Positions 44,534 through 52,597 of a stretch of DNA of 64,000 bases are shown piece after piece. Position 1 is the stretch's first letter. Each line of letters starts with the position of its first letter. The notes below the pieces were generated by a model, which was not told where the DNA came from, searched no databases, and was given only the letters and a program-made list of their open reading frames with translations. The position numbers and the translations under genes were made by a program. Origin of the DNA: an uncultured Alphaproteobacteria bacterium (GTDB lineage Bacteria > Pseudomonadota > Alphaproteobacteria > RF32 > CAG-239); the NCBI GenBank assembly GCA_944391685.1, contig CALXUM010000006.1, positions 29,755 through 93,754 on the forward strand, read 5' to 3'.

Positions 44534-45555
44534 ACAATGAGCTTGATGAACTTTTGGGTGATGTTCACGCAGAGCCTTTGCATGCCGACAAAAATTCTCA
44601 CAAAAGAAAAAGCCTTGGTCGTGGACTAGAGGCCCTTTTAGGCGGCGGACTTGATGATGAAACACCAGCTTCTTCCTCAGACAATTCTGACGGCAATAGA
44701 GATAGCAGTGTTGATATCAACGCTCTTGTTCCCGGCAAATATCAGCCACGTACAGAATTTGAACCAGAGGCATTGCAGTCTTTAGCAGATTCAATTAAAG
44801 AAAAAGGTGTGTTACAGCCGCTTTTGGTTCGTCGTCAAGGTGACAGATATGAGATTATTGCCGGAGAGCGTCGTTGGAGAGCCGCAAAATTAGCCGGATT
44901 ATCAAATGTTCCTGTAATCATTAAAGATTTGAGCGATCAGGAAGTTTTAGAGGCAGCTCTGGTTGAAAACATTCTGCGTGAAAACCTTTCAGCCATTGAA
45001 GAAGCTGAAGGATACCAGCGTCTTATAAATGAGTTTTCTCACACTCAAGAAGCTTTATCACAAATAATTGGCAAATCACGCAGCCATATTGCCAACACCT
45101 TAAGACTATTATCTTTGCCGGTAGCTGTTCAAGAGTTGGTAAAAGAAGGAAAACTCTCCGCTGGTCACGCTCGTGCGTTGGTAGGGCTTGACAATGCTGA
45201 AAATCTTGCTAAACAGATTATTGAAAAAGATTTAAATGTTCGCCAGGTTGAGGATTTGGTTGCCAAACAAAAAGAGCCTAAAACACCAAAAGCTCCCAAA
45301 GAAAAAAATGCCGATCTTGAAGATATTGAAAAAGAATTAATAAAAAATCTGGGCTTAAGAATAAAAATTACGCCCAACAAACAAGGTGGCGGAAAGGTTG
45401 TTTTGCAATATTCTTCGGTTGCCGAGTTAGATATGATTATTGAGACATTAGAGCAAAAACGCCGCGGAGAAGCTGGTCAGAACACTGTATTTAAAGCTCC
45501 TGAAGCTTCCGCAGCAATATCAAATGAAAAATTTTCCATTAAAATAGTAGACTAA
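44527..45555 (+). CDS. parB: Chromosome partitioning protein ParB (Spo0J)
   Basis: ParB is a CTP-dependent clamp that loads at parS and spreads. The 342-residue protein has an N-terminal ParA-contact peptide with KSLGRGLEALLGG at about residues 27-39, the CTP-binding domain (ALVPGKYQPRTEFEPEALQS, then AGERRWRAAKLAGL and LVENILRENLSAIEEAEGYQ), the HTH (SQIIGKSRSHIANTLRLLSL) and a C-terminal dimer domain. I chose the ATG at 44527 with AAGGAG before it. The 17-bp repeat (45481) encodes NTVFKA in its variable tail. Confidence 0.96.
   Translation: MLDNELDELLGDVHAEPLHADKNSHKRKSLGRGLEALLGGGLDDETPASSSDNSDGNRDSSVDINALVPGKYQPRTEFEPEALQSLADSIKEKGVLQPLLVRRQGDRYEIIAGERRWRAAKLAGLSNVPVIIKDLSDQEVLEAALVENILRENLSAIEEAEGYQRLINEFSHTQEALSQIIGKSRSHIANTLRLLSLPVAVQELVKEGKLSAGHARALVGLDNAENLAKQIIEKDLNVRQVEDLVAKQKEPKTPKAPKEKNADLEDIEKELIKNLGLRIKITPNKQGGGKVVLQYSSVAELDMIIETLEQKRRGEAGQNTVFKAPEASAAISNEKFSIKIVD
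45481..45497 (+). repeat. 17-bp intragenic repeat, exact copy in parB
   Basis: Exact AACACTGTATTTAAAGC; it encodes NTVFKA in a poorly conserved linker near the ParB C-terminus. Confidence 0.75.
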
Positions 45556-45568
45556 AGAGAGAACTAAA

Positions 45569-45802
45569 ATGACAATACTTGAAAAAATGTTGGAAAGATG
45601 TGCTCAAGCAGGGTACGACACCACCAAAAATGTTGAAAAAATAGCTAAAGCCAAACAAATGATGTTTGGGGAGGAGGAATGGCAGCGTTGTCCGTGTGAT
45701 GGTAAGAATGCAGCTCGTTATTGCATTTCAGAAACCTGTCGCCAAGATATTGAGCGAGACGGAGAATGTCATTGCCATTGTTATTGCAAAAAATCAAAAT
45801 AA
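45569..45802 (+). CDS. Small Cys-rich protein resembling ferredoxin-thioredoxin reductase catalytic subunit
   Basis: The 77-residue protein has a helical N-terminal half and a Cys-rich C-terminal part: QRCPCDG, YCISETC, then DIERDGECHCHCYC. The CPC, a later Cys pair and CHC order recalls the FTR catalytic beta chain (CPC..CPC..CHC), which holds a 4Fe-4S cluster next to a redox disulphide, though spacing differs and the middle CPC is CISETC. Small FTR-like proteins occur in non-photosynthetic bacteria. It follows parB by 13 bases, then a terminator. The redox role is inference. Confidence 0.55.
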   Translation: MTILEKMLERCAQAGYDTTKNVEKIAKAKQMMFGEEEWQRCPCDGKNAARYCISETCRQDIERDGECHCHCYCKKSK

Positions 45803-45805
45803 AAA

Positions 45806-45833
45806 AAGCCCCTCTGATTTGAGGGGTTTTTTA
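45806..45833 (+). terminator. Rho-independent terminator after the parAB run
   Basis: GCCCCTC pairs with GAGGGG(T) around TGATTT and a T run follows. Confidence 0.85.
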
Positions 45834-45938
45834 TGGTAACTATATATTTACCAAAACAAGATATTGTAAGAAAAAAAGAATAGATTAAAAATTTTTCTTT
45901 GATTATACTATTAACATAAACTTTTTGAGGGTATGCCC

Positions 45939-46937
45939 ATGTTTTTCTTAAAAAAAGTCTTGTTAGGTTTGGGTGCTTTAATTCTTATTTTGCTCGGTGG
46001 AGCAGGAACTCAAACTCAAAGCACTCTTCTTCAGGGTGGTGGTTTTTTAGGGCTTATAATCGGGCTTATCGTTTTATACATTTTTGCCAAAATGGCTTGG
46101 CGCGCCATGGGATGTTTGCCTTCATTAATAGTTGTTATAGCGGTTTTGACATTTATTTTGTATGCCATAGGAGCTTTCAGTGATGGTATAGGCAACGTAG
46201 GCAGTAATCTTAAAAGTTTTTTAGGTCAAGGCCGAACATTTGCCTCAAACACAATGGGTAACACTTCTCAATCAAGCGGAACCATCAACCTTGTTGATGA
46301 TGCGTCTGTCCAGCCCATAAGCGAAAACTTCTCTTCTCCAAACGGAACACCAGCAACAGATAATTCATCAAAAGATAATCAGGAAGGTTTTTTTGAAAAG
46401 TTGTTCGGGCAGGGGTCATCTACATCTAAAGCAGCTTTTAATCCCAAGAATTTTCCAGCTATTTACTCTTCGGCAGAAGTTGTAAGCGGAGATACGTTAG
46501 TAATAGGTGGTCATTATTTCAGGCTTTATGGCATAGATGCCCCTGAAAAAAATCAGACTTGTGCGGATTCTTCCGGAAAGTCATATAGCTGCGGTCGTCA
46601 AGCTACCGCATGGTTATCTGGCTGGCTGCAAGATAACCAGCTAGAATGCCGTGTCATGCAACAAGACCAAGCCGGAAACATGATGGGGGTTTGTTCTCTT
46701 GGAGCATATGATATCGGAGCCGCTTTAGTAAATGCGGGATGGGCCGTTGCATATACTCAGTACACAGATATCTATGTTCCATATCAAATCCAGGCTCAAA
46801 AAAATTCCCGCGGACTTTGGCAAGGAGAGTTTTACATGCCGTGGGATTGGCGCAAAATTCAACAACGCAAGCCAGATATAAAGATCATAAACAAACCAAA
46901 GAAAAAGCGTCGCAGTGTTTTTAATCCGCTAGGTTAA
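45939..46937 (+). CDS. Membrane-anchored thermonuclease (SNase-like) protein
   Basis: The 332-residue protein has two or three N-terminal membrane helices (VLLGLGALILILLGGAG, FLGLIIGLIVLYIFAKMAW, SLIVVIAVLTFILYAIGAF), a Ser/Asn-rich linker and a C-terminal staphylococcal-nuclease domain: EVVSGDTLVIGGHYFRLYGI followed by DAPEK, then CGRQATAWL and ALVNAGWAVAYTQYTD. The catalytic Arg/Glu residues of the family appear present. I chose the ATG at 45939, 8 bases after GAGG; the ATG six bases earlier is too close. A periplasmic or cytoplasmic-face nuclease is likely; the substrate is unknown. Confidence 0.85.
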   Translation: MFFLKKVLLGLGALILILLGGAGTQTQSTLLQGGGFLGLIIGLIVLYIFAKMAWRAMGCLPSLIVVIAVLTFILYAIGAFSDGIGNVGSNLKSFLGQGRTFASNTMGNTSQSSGTINLVDDASVQPISENFSSPNGTPATDNSSKDNQEGFFEKLFGQGSSTSKAAFNPKNFPAIYSSAEVVSGDTLVIGGHYFRLYGIDAPEKNQTCADSSGKSYSCGRQATAWLSGWLQDNQLECRVMQQDQAGNMMGVCSLGAYDIGAALVNAGWAVAYTQYTDIYVPYQIQAQKNSRGLWQGEFYMPWDWRKIQQRKPDIKIINKPKKKRRSVFNPLG

Positions 46938-46940
46938 ATT

Positions 46941-47405
46941 ATGGAAAAGATAATAGAAACTTTTTTAGCTTCTGAAGCAGACACCGTTAATTGGGGGCAA
47001 AAACTTTCCTCAATTGCGCAAAAAGGCGATGTATTTGCTCTTTACGGAACTTTAGGCATGGGCAAGAGTGTTTTGGCCAGAGCTTTTGTGCAAAAACTAT
47101 GTGGTCTGCAAGAGGTTCCCAGCCCAACTTTTACATTACTCCAAAGTTACGAAGCTCCAAACTTTGAGGTTTTTCATTTTGATTTATACCGCATCAAATC
47201 GGCGGAAGAAATTTTTGAAATTGGGGTTGAAGAGGCCATTTACAGCGGCGTTAGTTTGATTGAGTGGCCTGAAAAAATGGGAGGATACCTCCCTCGCGAT
47301 ATTTTTAAAGTTGAGCTTTTTCCGCAAGATAACGGTCGTCGCTTGCAAATAAGTGCTGTTTCTCAAAACAAAATAAGACGTTTGCAACAACTTTCAGAGG
47401 ACTAA
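46941..47405 (+). CDS. tsaE: tRNA threonylcarbamoyladenosine biosynthesis ATPase TsaE
   Basis: TsaE is the ATPase that supports the TsaD-TsaB complex in making t6A37 in tRNAs reading ANN codons. The 154-residue protein has Walker A FALYGTLGMGKSVLARAFVQ at about residues 31-50, PSPTFTLLQSYE, FHFDLYRI and VSLIEWPEKMGGYLP. This is the complete TsaE pattern. It begins three bases after the SNase-like gene and lies one base before hprK. In many alphaproteobacteria tsaE is fused or next to a kinase gene; here it stands alone. Confidence 0.95.
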   Translation: MEKIIETFLASEADTVNWGQKLSSIAQKGDVFALYGTLGMGKSVLARAFVQKLCGLQEVPSPTFTLLQSYEAPNFEVFHFDLYRIKSAEEIFEIGVEEAIYSGVSLIEWPEKMGGYLPRDIFKVELFPQDNGRRLQISAVSQNKIRRLQQLSED

Positions 47406-47406
47406 T

Positions 47407-47826
47407 ATGACAACAAATATTCACGCTTCCTGCGTATATATAAATCAAAAAGGCATTCTTATTTTAGGAGCCCCCGGAGAAGGTAAATCAGATTTATGTC
47501 TTCGATTAATAATGGACAAAGGCGGAACCTTAATTTCAGATGACAGAGTAGATTTAGTTGTTGAAGAAGGCTGCATAAAAGCGTCTGCTCCGACAAACAT
47601 TAAAGGTTTGTTGGAGGTAAGAGGGGTTGGTATTTTGACTCTGCCCGTAATAGATTCGTGTTCTGTGAATATGGTTATTAATTTGGTAAGAAATCCAAAA
47701 GAAGTTGAAAGGTTGCCGGAGCCGTCTTTTTATGAATTTGGTGGGGTTAAAGTTCCGCAAATCAAGCTTTGGCCGTTTGATGTTTCGGCTGCAGATAAGG
47801 TAATAGCGGCATTGAGTTTGTTGTGA
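47407..47826 (+). CDS. hprK: HPr kinase/phosphorylase, short alphaproteobacterial type
   Basis: The 139-residue protein is only the catalytic domain: Walker A ILILGAPGEGKSDLCLRL at about residues 18-35, LISDDRVDL with the active-site Asp pair, and GLLEVRGVGIL, the HprK family signature. The N-terminal domain of Gram-positive HprK is missing, as is usual in alphaproteobacteria. HprK phosphorylates Ser46 of HPr and links carbon status to regulation. It is in an operon-like run with tsaE; no ptsH is visible nearby. Confidence 0.9.
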   Translation: MTTNIHASCVYINQKGILILGAPGEGKSDLCLRLIMDKGGTLISDDRVDLVVEEGCIKASAPTNIKGLLEVRGVGILTLPVIDSCSVNMVINLVRNPKEVERLPEPSFYEFGGVKVPQIKLWPFDVSAADKVIAALSLL

Positions 47827-47910
47827 GGATTTTGAGCTTATTTGTTGATTCTTTGCAACAAAGGTCCTAAACTGAGGGCAAATAAACAATCTAAGAGAAA
47901 AGGTTTTTCC

Positions 47911-48702
47911 ATGTTTGTATCTAAAATTGAAAGTTTTTTGCGTCGTCAAGGCAAACCGTTGGTCAAATTTTTCTTTAGCCTTGGCGAATTGTTTATGTTT
48001 GTGGCTCAAGCTGTTTATAACTGCCTTACTCCGCCGATTTATTGGCGTAATTTGTGGCGGCAGGTTATAGATATGGGATTTTATTCATTGCCGGTTGTTG
48101 GTCTTACCACCATTTTTGCCGGTATGGTTATTGCCCTGCAAAGCTATTCGGGTTTTATGCGTTTTGGAGCAGAAGGAGCAGTTGCTTCAGTGGTTTTAAT
48201 TTCGGTTACTCGCGAGCTTGCTCCTGTGTTGTCTGCTTTAATGGTTGCCGGTCGTATTGGTGCGGCCATGGCGGCAGAAATCGGCACCATGCGAGTAACC
48301 GAGCAAATTGATGCCCTGGTAACTCTTTCTACCAACCCGTTTAAGTATTTAGTTACACCTCGGATTTGGGCCGGATTGATTGTCATGCCTTTATTGGTAT
48401 TAATCGGTGATGTAATCGGCATTTTCGGCGGCTATGTCGTAGGTGTTTACAAGCTTGGTTTTAACCCTGCCAACTATGTAAATTCTACTCTGCAAAATCT
48501 ACAATCCATAGACATCACTACCGGTTTGGTTAAAGCTGCGGTTTTTGGCTTCATCATTTCATTAATGGGATGCTATAACGGTTACAAATCAAAAGGCGGA
48601 GCTCAAGGTGTTGGTGCAGCTACTACCAATGCCGTCGTTTCGGCCTCTATTTTGATTTTGATTTTCAACTACATAATTACCGAACTTTTCTTTTCAAAAT
48701 AA
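47911..48702 (+). CDS. mlaE: MlaE-family ABC transporter permease
   Basis: MlaE is the inner-membrane permease of the Mla phospholipid transport system that maintains outer-membrane lipid asymmetry. The 263-residue protein has the family signature ALMVAGRIGAAMAAEIGTMR followed by VTEQIDAL, with about five membrane helices (VVGLTTIFAGMVIALQSYSG, LIVMPLLVLIGDVIGIFGGY). I chose the ATG at 47911, which has AAAGG upstream; the frame's extra 23 residues are basic and not conserved. It is followed by mlaF. Confidence 0.94.
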   Translation: MFVSKIESFLRRQGKPLVKFFFSLGELFMFVAQAVYNCLTPPIYWRNLWRQVIDMGFYSLPVVGLTTIFAGMVIALQSYSGFMRFGAEGAVASVVLISVTRELAPVLSALMVAGRIGAAMAAEIGTMRVTEQIDALVTLSTNPFKYLVTPRIWAGLIVMPLLVLIGDVIGIFGGYVVGVYKLGFNPANYVNSTLQNLQSIDITTGLVKAAVFGFIISLMGCYNGYKSKGGAQGVGAATTNAVVSASILILIFNYIITELFFSK

Positions 48703-48720
48703 GCTTATGGAGAAACAAAA

Positions 48721-49485
48721 ATGAGTGAAACAAAAATACAAATCCGCAATCTTCATAAAGCTTTTGGTAAAAAGGTTGTGCTTGACGGTGTAAACCTAGA
48801 CATCAACAAAGGAGAGTCTTTGGTTGTTATCGGTGGTTCCGGTACCGGAAAATCGGTTTTGATTAAGTGTATTCAAGGCTTGCTCACCCCTGATGAGGGC
48901 TCAATTTTGGTTGATGAACAAGAGGTCGTTGGTATCAGCGAGCAGGAAAAAGAAGATCTTCATTCCAAAATGGGCATGCTTTTTCAAGGCGGAGCTCTTT
49001 TTGACAGCTTAAGCGTTTGGGAAAATGTTGCTTTTGACTTGCTGGAAAACCGCGGTATGGATAAAAAGACCGCCAAAAACGAGGCAGTAAGGGTTTTGCG
49101 TTCGGTAGGACTGGCACCTGATGTTGCTGACTTGTCCCCATCTGAGCTTTCCGGCGGAATGCAAAAGAGGGTGGGATTGGCCAGAGCCATTGCCTCCAAG
49201 CCGGAAATAATTTTTTTTGATGAACCAACCACCGGACTTGATCCGATTATGGCCGACGTTATTAATGATCTGATTATTGAGTCGGTAAAAGGGCTTGGGG
49301 CAACAGCCTTAACCATTACTCACGATATGGCCTCGGCTCGTAAAATAGCTGATAAAATAGCCATGCTTTACCATGGTAAAATCATTTGGCAAGGCACGGT
49401 AAAAGAGATGGAAAAAACCGATAATCCATATGTTTTGCAATTTATTAACGGTTGTTCTCAAGGACCGATAAAAGTGGAGGTTTAG
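48721..49485 (+). CDS. mlaF: MlaF-family ABC transporter ATP-binding protein
   Basis: The 254-residue ATPase pairs with MlaE. It has Walker A VIGGSGTGKSVLIKC at about residues 37-51, the Q-loop, ABC signature LSGGMQKRVGLARAIA, Walker B IIFFDEPTTGLDP and the H-loop ITHDMASA. It powers phospholipid (or related lipid) movement between membranes. The genes for MlaD/MlaB-like partners are not directly downstream here; radA starts one base after its stop, so the operon is rearranged. Confidence 0.94.
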   Translation: MSETKIQIRNLHKAFGKKVVLDGVNLDINKGESLVVIGGSGTGKSVLIKCIQGLLTPDEGSILVDEQEVVGISEQEKEDLHSKMGMLFQGGALFDSLSVWENVAFDLLENRGMDKKTAKNEAVRVLRSVGLAPDVADLSPSELSGGMQKRVGLARAIASKPEIIFFDEPTTGLDPIMADVINDLIIESVKGLGATALTITHDMASARKIADKIAMLYHGKIIWQGTVKEMEKTDNPYVLQFINGCSQGPIKVEV

Positions 49486-49486
49486 C

Positions 49487-50857
49487 TTGGCAAAAAAAGA
49501 TAAACAATATGTTTGCCAAAACTGCGGCTCGGTTTATCCTCGTTGGCAGGGCAAATGCGATGCCTGTGGCGAGTGGAATACTATTGAAGAAGAGGCCATT
49601 GGCGGTGGCGGATTCTCAAACTTCAATCCCAAAAAATCCAAAGGCAACATTATAGACTTTGTGGCTTTAAGCGGAGCTCAAGAACACCTAAATCGCTTAA
49701 GCACCGGCATCAAAGAGCTTGACCGTGTTTGCGGCGGCGGCTTGGTATCCGGTTCGGTAATTTTGGTCGGCGGCGACCCCGGCATTGGCAAATCTACCTT
49801 ATTGTTGCAAGCCTGTGCAAAGATAGCCGAGCAAAAAAATTCGCCTGAGGTTTATTACATTTCAGGAGAAGAGGCAATTGATCAAGTTCGCCTGCGGGCC
49901 AAACGTCTGCAGTTGGAGCAATCACCGGTTAAACTTGCCAGCTCCACAGAGATAAAAGACATTGTTGCCACTCTTGAAAAATCAAAACCAGCGGTGGTTA
50001 TTATTGATTCCATTCAAACTATGTATCTTGATGAAGTTGAATCCACGCCCGGCAGTGTTTCTCAGGTCAGAGCATGTAGTTATGAGCTGATAAAACTTGC
50101 CAAGCGTAAAGGATTCACCTTGTTTTTGGTTGGGCATGTTACCAAACAAGGAGCCATTGCCGGCCCCAGGGTATTAGAACACATGGTAGACACGGTTTTA
50201 TACTTTGAGGGCGAACGCGGACATCATTTCAGGATTCTAAGAGCGGTAAAAAACCGTTACGGAGCCACTGATGAGATAGGTGTTTTTGAAATGCAGGATC
50301 AAGGCTTGATAGAGGTTGAAAACCCATCGGCTCTGTTTTTGGCAGAGCGTCAGGGCAATATTTCCGGTTCTTGCGTTTTTGCCGGCATAGAAGGTTCGCG
50401 TCCGGTGTTGGTAGAAATCCAGGCTTTAGTGAGCCCAACCGGCTATTCCAGCCCCAAGAGAGCGGTTGTCGGCTGGGACAGCAATAGGTTATCCATGCTA
50501 TTGGCGGTTTTAGAGGCCAGATGCGGCATGAACTTGAGCTCTCAAGATGTTTATCTAAACATTGCCGGCGGTTTAAGAATATCGGAGCCGGCGGCAGATT
50601 TGGCGGTGGCCATGGCGGTAATTTCATCTTTGACCAACAAGCCTCTTCCGGCAGATATGGTTGTTTTTGGAGAGATAGGCCTCTCCGGCGAAATCAGAGC
50701 CGTAAGCCAACCCAGCCTGCGTTTAAAAGAGGCCTTTAAGCTTGGGTTTGCCAGTGCCATCACTCCACCCACCCACAGCAAAGAAAAAAAGACCAACGTA
50801 AACATGAACATTCATGAAATCGGCAATGTTCAACGCCTCATAAATTGGTTTAATTAA
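49487..50857 (+). CDS. radA: DNA repair protein RadA
   Basis: RadA (Sms) is a RecA-like helicase that processes recombination branches. The 456-residue protein has the N-terminal zinc finger CQNCGSVYPRWQGKCDACGE (residues 6-25), Walker A GGDPGIGKSTLLLQ, the RadA-specific KNRYGATDEIGVFEM and a C-terminal Lon-like domain (SSQDVYLNIAGGLRI, LPADMVVFGEIGLSGEIR). It starts with TTG at 49487 with GGAGG ahead. It is followed by cvpA, an order common in alphaproteobacteria. Confidence 0.96.
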   Translation: MAKKDKQYVCQNCGSVYPRWQGKCDACGEWNTIEEEAIGGGGFSNFNPKKSKGNIIDFVALSGAQEHLNRLSTGIKELDRVCGGGLVSGSVILVGGDPGIGKSTLLLQACAKIAEQKNSPEVYYISGEEAIDQVRLRAKRLQLEQSPVKLASSTEIKDIVATLEKSKPAVVIIDSIQTMYLDEVESTPGSVSQVRACSYELIKLAKRKGFTLFLVGHVTKQGAIAGPRVLEHMVDTVLYFEGERGHHFRILRAVKNRYGATDEIGVFEMQDQGLIEVENPSALFLAERQGNISGSCVFAGIEGSRPVLVEIQALVSPTGYSSPKRAVVGWDSNRLSMLLAVLEARCGMNLSSQDVYLNIAGGLRISEPAADLAVAMAVISSLTNKPLPADMVVFGEIGLSGEIRAVSQPSLRLKEAFKLGFASAITPPTHSKEKKTNVNMNIHEIGNVQRLINWFN

Positions 50858-50876
50858 GAACAAAGGAAAAAGTTTT

Positions 50877-51602
50877 ATGCAATTAAATAACCTTGATATT
50901 GTCATTTTAATCGTTATCGGCATCTCAGCCCTGATTGCTTTAAGCCGCGGTTTGGTAAAAGAGGTTTTATCCATCATCGGCTGGGTTTTGGCAACTTTGG
51001 CGGTTATTTATTTGCTACCTGTTTTAATGCCATTTGCCAAACAATACATTTCCAGCGGCATTTTGGCCGGCGTCACCACGGCAATTTGCATTTTGATATT
51101 GTTTTTCATTGTTTGGATATATACCACCGCCGGCATTGTCGGCAAGATTCGCAGCAGCAAACTCAGCGGGCTTGACCGCACGTTAGGCTTGTTTTTCGGC
51201 ATAGTCAGAGCCATGTTGCTGGTTGTTTTGTTTTATATTTTAGTCAGCTGGATGATTCCGGTTGAAAAACAATCAGATGTCCTGACCCAATCAAGGTATT
51301 TTCAGCTGGCAGGTTCTTTTGCCAAACCGCTTGAGGAGATGATCCCTGAAGATACCCTAAAAATCATCAAAGAAAAAACCCAACAAGTAGGTGCCGAGAA
51401 CGAAAAAGCCCTTAATAAAGAGGCTGAAAAAGATGAGGAAAAGACAGACACCTCAACCGACGAGCTGTTTGAAAAACTTGCTCAACCGCAAATCAAAAAA
51501 GCCGTAAAAGAAAAAGCCAAAACCAAAATCAAAGAAAACTTTGAAGGCTACAAAGAATCAGAACGCGACAATCTTGACCGCCTGATTGAAAATGTGGAAT
51601 AA
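50877..51602 (+). CDS. cvpA: CvpA-family membrane protein
   Basis: The 241-residue protein has about four membrane helices: VILIVIGISALIALSRGLVK, IIGWVLATLAVIYLLPVLM, GVTTAICILILFFIVWIYT and LFFGIVRAMLLVVLFYILVS, with the family's LSGLDRTLGLFFG between them. The C-terminal third is a Lys/Glu-rich cytoplasmic tail. CvpA is linked to colicin V export, envelope stress and purine supply in E. coli; its biochemical role is unsettled. It follows radA with a 19-base gap. Confidence 0.9.
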   Translation: MQLNNLDIVILIVIGISALIALSRGLVKEVLSIIGWVLATLAVIYLLPVLMPFAKQYISSGILAGVTTAICILILFFIVWIYTTAGIVGKIRSSKLSGLDRTLGLFFGIVRAMLLVVLFYILVSWMIPVEKQSDVLTQSRYFQLAGSFAKPLEEMIPEDTLKIIKEKTQQVGAENEKALNKEAEKDEEKTDTSTDELFEKLAQPQIKKAVKEKAKTKIKENFEGYKESERDNLDRLIENVE

Positions 51603-51607
51603 AAACC

Positions 51608-51910
51608 TCAAGAATTGTTATCGGTAAAAAAAGTCGGAATAACTTCATCAGGCAGATAAGCGGTTCGGCAATTAAAATCAAAGTCCAAAAACTTGCACAA
51701 CAACACAAAATACCACAAGGGCAGGGGATTCTCGCCGTTTTCAAAACGGCGTAATTGCTCAACCGATATTTTCAATTCTTGAGCAACCGTTTGCTCGCTT
51801 TTAAGCTTTTTGATGCGACGTAGCATAAGATCATTGCCGATAATTTGATAAAATTGGCATTGACGTTCGGCATCATAATCAATTTTGAAAGCAGAAAAAT
51901 CGTTTGGCAT
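51608..51910 (-). CDS. Small helix-turn-helix protein downstream of RNA element copy 1
   Basis: The 100-residue protein contains an XRE-like helical segment at about residues 28-75: LMLRRIKKLKSEQTVAQELK, ISVEQLRRFENGENPLPLWY, where LRRFENGE resembles the RxYExG end of an HTH recognition helix. It is more divergent than its neighbours. A GGGAG site precedes the ATG. The structured RNA element copy 1 and an intrinsic-terminator hairpin lie just upstream on the same strand, so its expression may depend on how that leader folds. Confidence 0.6.
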   Translation of the reverse strand: MPNDFSAFKIDYDAERQCQFYQIIGNDLMLRRIKKLKSEQTVAQELKISVEQLRRFENGENPLPLWYFVLLCKFLDFDFNCRTAYLPDEVIPTFFTDNNS

Positions 51911-51938
51911 CTTTTCTCCCTGTTTTTAATAAGGGCAG

Positions 51939-51960
51939 AAAAAAACCACCTAAAAGGCGG
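51939..51960 (-). terminator. Terminator hairpin between RNA element copy 1 and the HTH gene
   Basis: On the minus strand CCGCC pairs with GGTGG (one G-U) around TTTTA and a seven-base U tract follows. It lies directly after the RNA element and 29 bases before the HTH start, so it could act as an attenuator. Confidence 0.6.
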
Positions 51961-52031
51961 CCGGGGAGTTCGCATTAACCATAACACAAGAAATGGTAAC
52001 CTCAGGATTACTCCAAGAGGGCTCCCCGGCC
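51959..52031 (-). ncRNA. Structured RNA element, copy 1
   Basis: The minus-strand RNA closes with a perfect 10-bp stem (GGCCGGGGAG/CTCCCCGGCC). Inside are a hairpin with a GUAA tetraloop (52000-52020) and a second hairpin ACCAT/ATGGT with an 11-base loop (51978-51997) identical in copy 2. The copy at 52847-52919 keeps the same fold with pair-preserving differences. No known RNA class is recognised. It stands in the leader of the HTH gene. Confidence 0.6.
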
Positions 52032-52099
52032 TCAAAATCCATAGACCGGGGATATAATCCCGAGCAATAAAAAATAAAAGGACTATAATATTTATTTTT

Positions 52100-52215
52100 T
52101 ATGCCAAGTTACAGCACAAATATCAGGTGCTGCTTGTGTTATAGGGATGAATGCGAATTCATCCGGACTATCTCTAGCCCTCAAGATAACCGTTGTTACG
52201 GCTATTCCTTGTATC
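52100..52215 (+). other. Structured non-coding segment, possible diverged third copy
   Basis: The segment has no good reading frame. GGATGAAT (52145-52152) pairs with ATTCATCC (52157-52164) around a GCGA tetraloop, and CCGT/ACGG form another hairpin near 52190-52200. The stretch CTTGTGTTAT..GG..AATGCGAA, here on the + strand, resembles the loop and 3' part of the minus-strand RNA element copy 1. Relationship is tentative. Confidence 0.35.
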
Positions 52216-52331
52216 AGATATTAACCTAATAATCTTTTTTTGCAAATGGTTTTAACATAAACCCCATTTTGGGGCTTATATTAAAATGCAATTTAATAAA
52301 TGTCCAATAAAAATTTTTTATGGATTAATTT

Positions 52332-52571
52332 ATGACAAAATCAATATTTACGCCACGCTATAAATACATGAGAGAAGTCTTAAGAGAAGCACGAGAAAAA
52401 GCGGGGGAAAAGCAAAAAGACCTCTCTAAAAAGCTTGGAATGCCAACATCATATATTGGAAAATGTGAGCTTGGAGAAAGGCGAATTGATGTAATTGAAT
52501 TTATAGAAATTGTTAAAATGTTAGGCTTAGACCCAATAGAAATTTTTAAAAAAATTGTAGAATATAAATAA
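52332..52571 (+). CDS. XRE-family helix-turn-helix regulator, 79 residues
   Basis: The small protein is one Cro/CI-type HTH: MREVLREAREKAGEKQKDLS, KKLGMPTSYIGKCELGERRI, then DVIEFIEIVKMLGLDPIEIF. It is the length of phage or plasmid repressors and has no extra domain. There is no strong ribosome-binding site. It is followed by a second small HTH gene 26 bases on. The pair lies between two copies of the structured RNA element, so it may be part of a small mobile or defence-like cassette. Confidence 0.8.
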   Translation: MTKSIFTPRYKYMREVLREAREKAGEKQKDLSKKLGMPTSYIGKCELGERRIDVIEFIEIVKMLGLDPIEIFKKIVEYK

Positions 52572-52597
52572 GTTTTTTACATCAAACGACTAATTTT

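Noticed and set aside
29111..45497. CRISPR array or IS remnants as the source of the 17-bp repeat
   Set aside because: The copies are kilobases apart, inside intact genes, with no regular spacing, spacers or transposase sequence.
52080..52240. RNase P RNA, tmRNA or 6S RNA
   Set aside because: The invariant RNase P and tmRNA core sequences are absent, and the fold is not a 6S-like long bulged hairpin.
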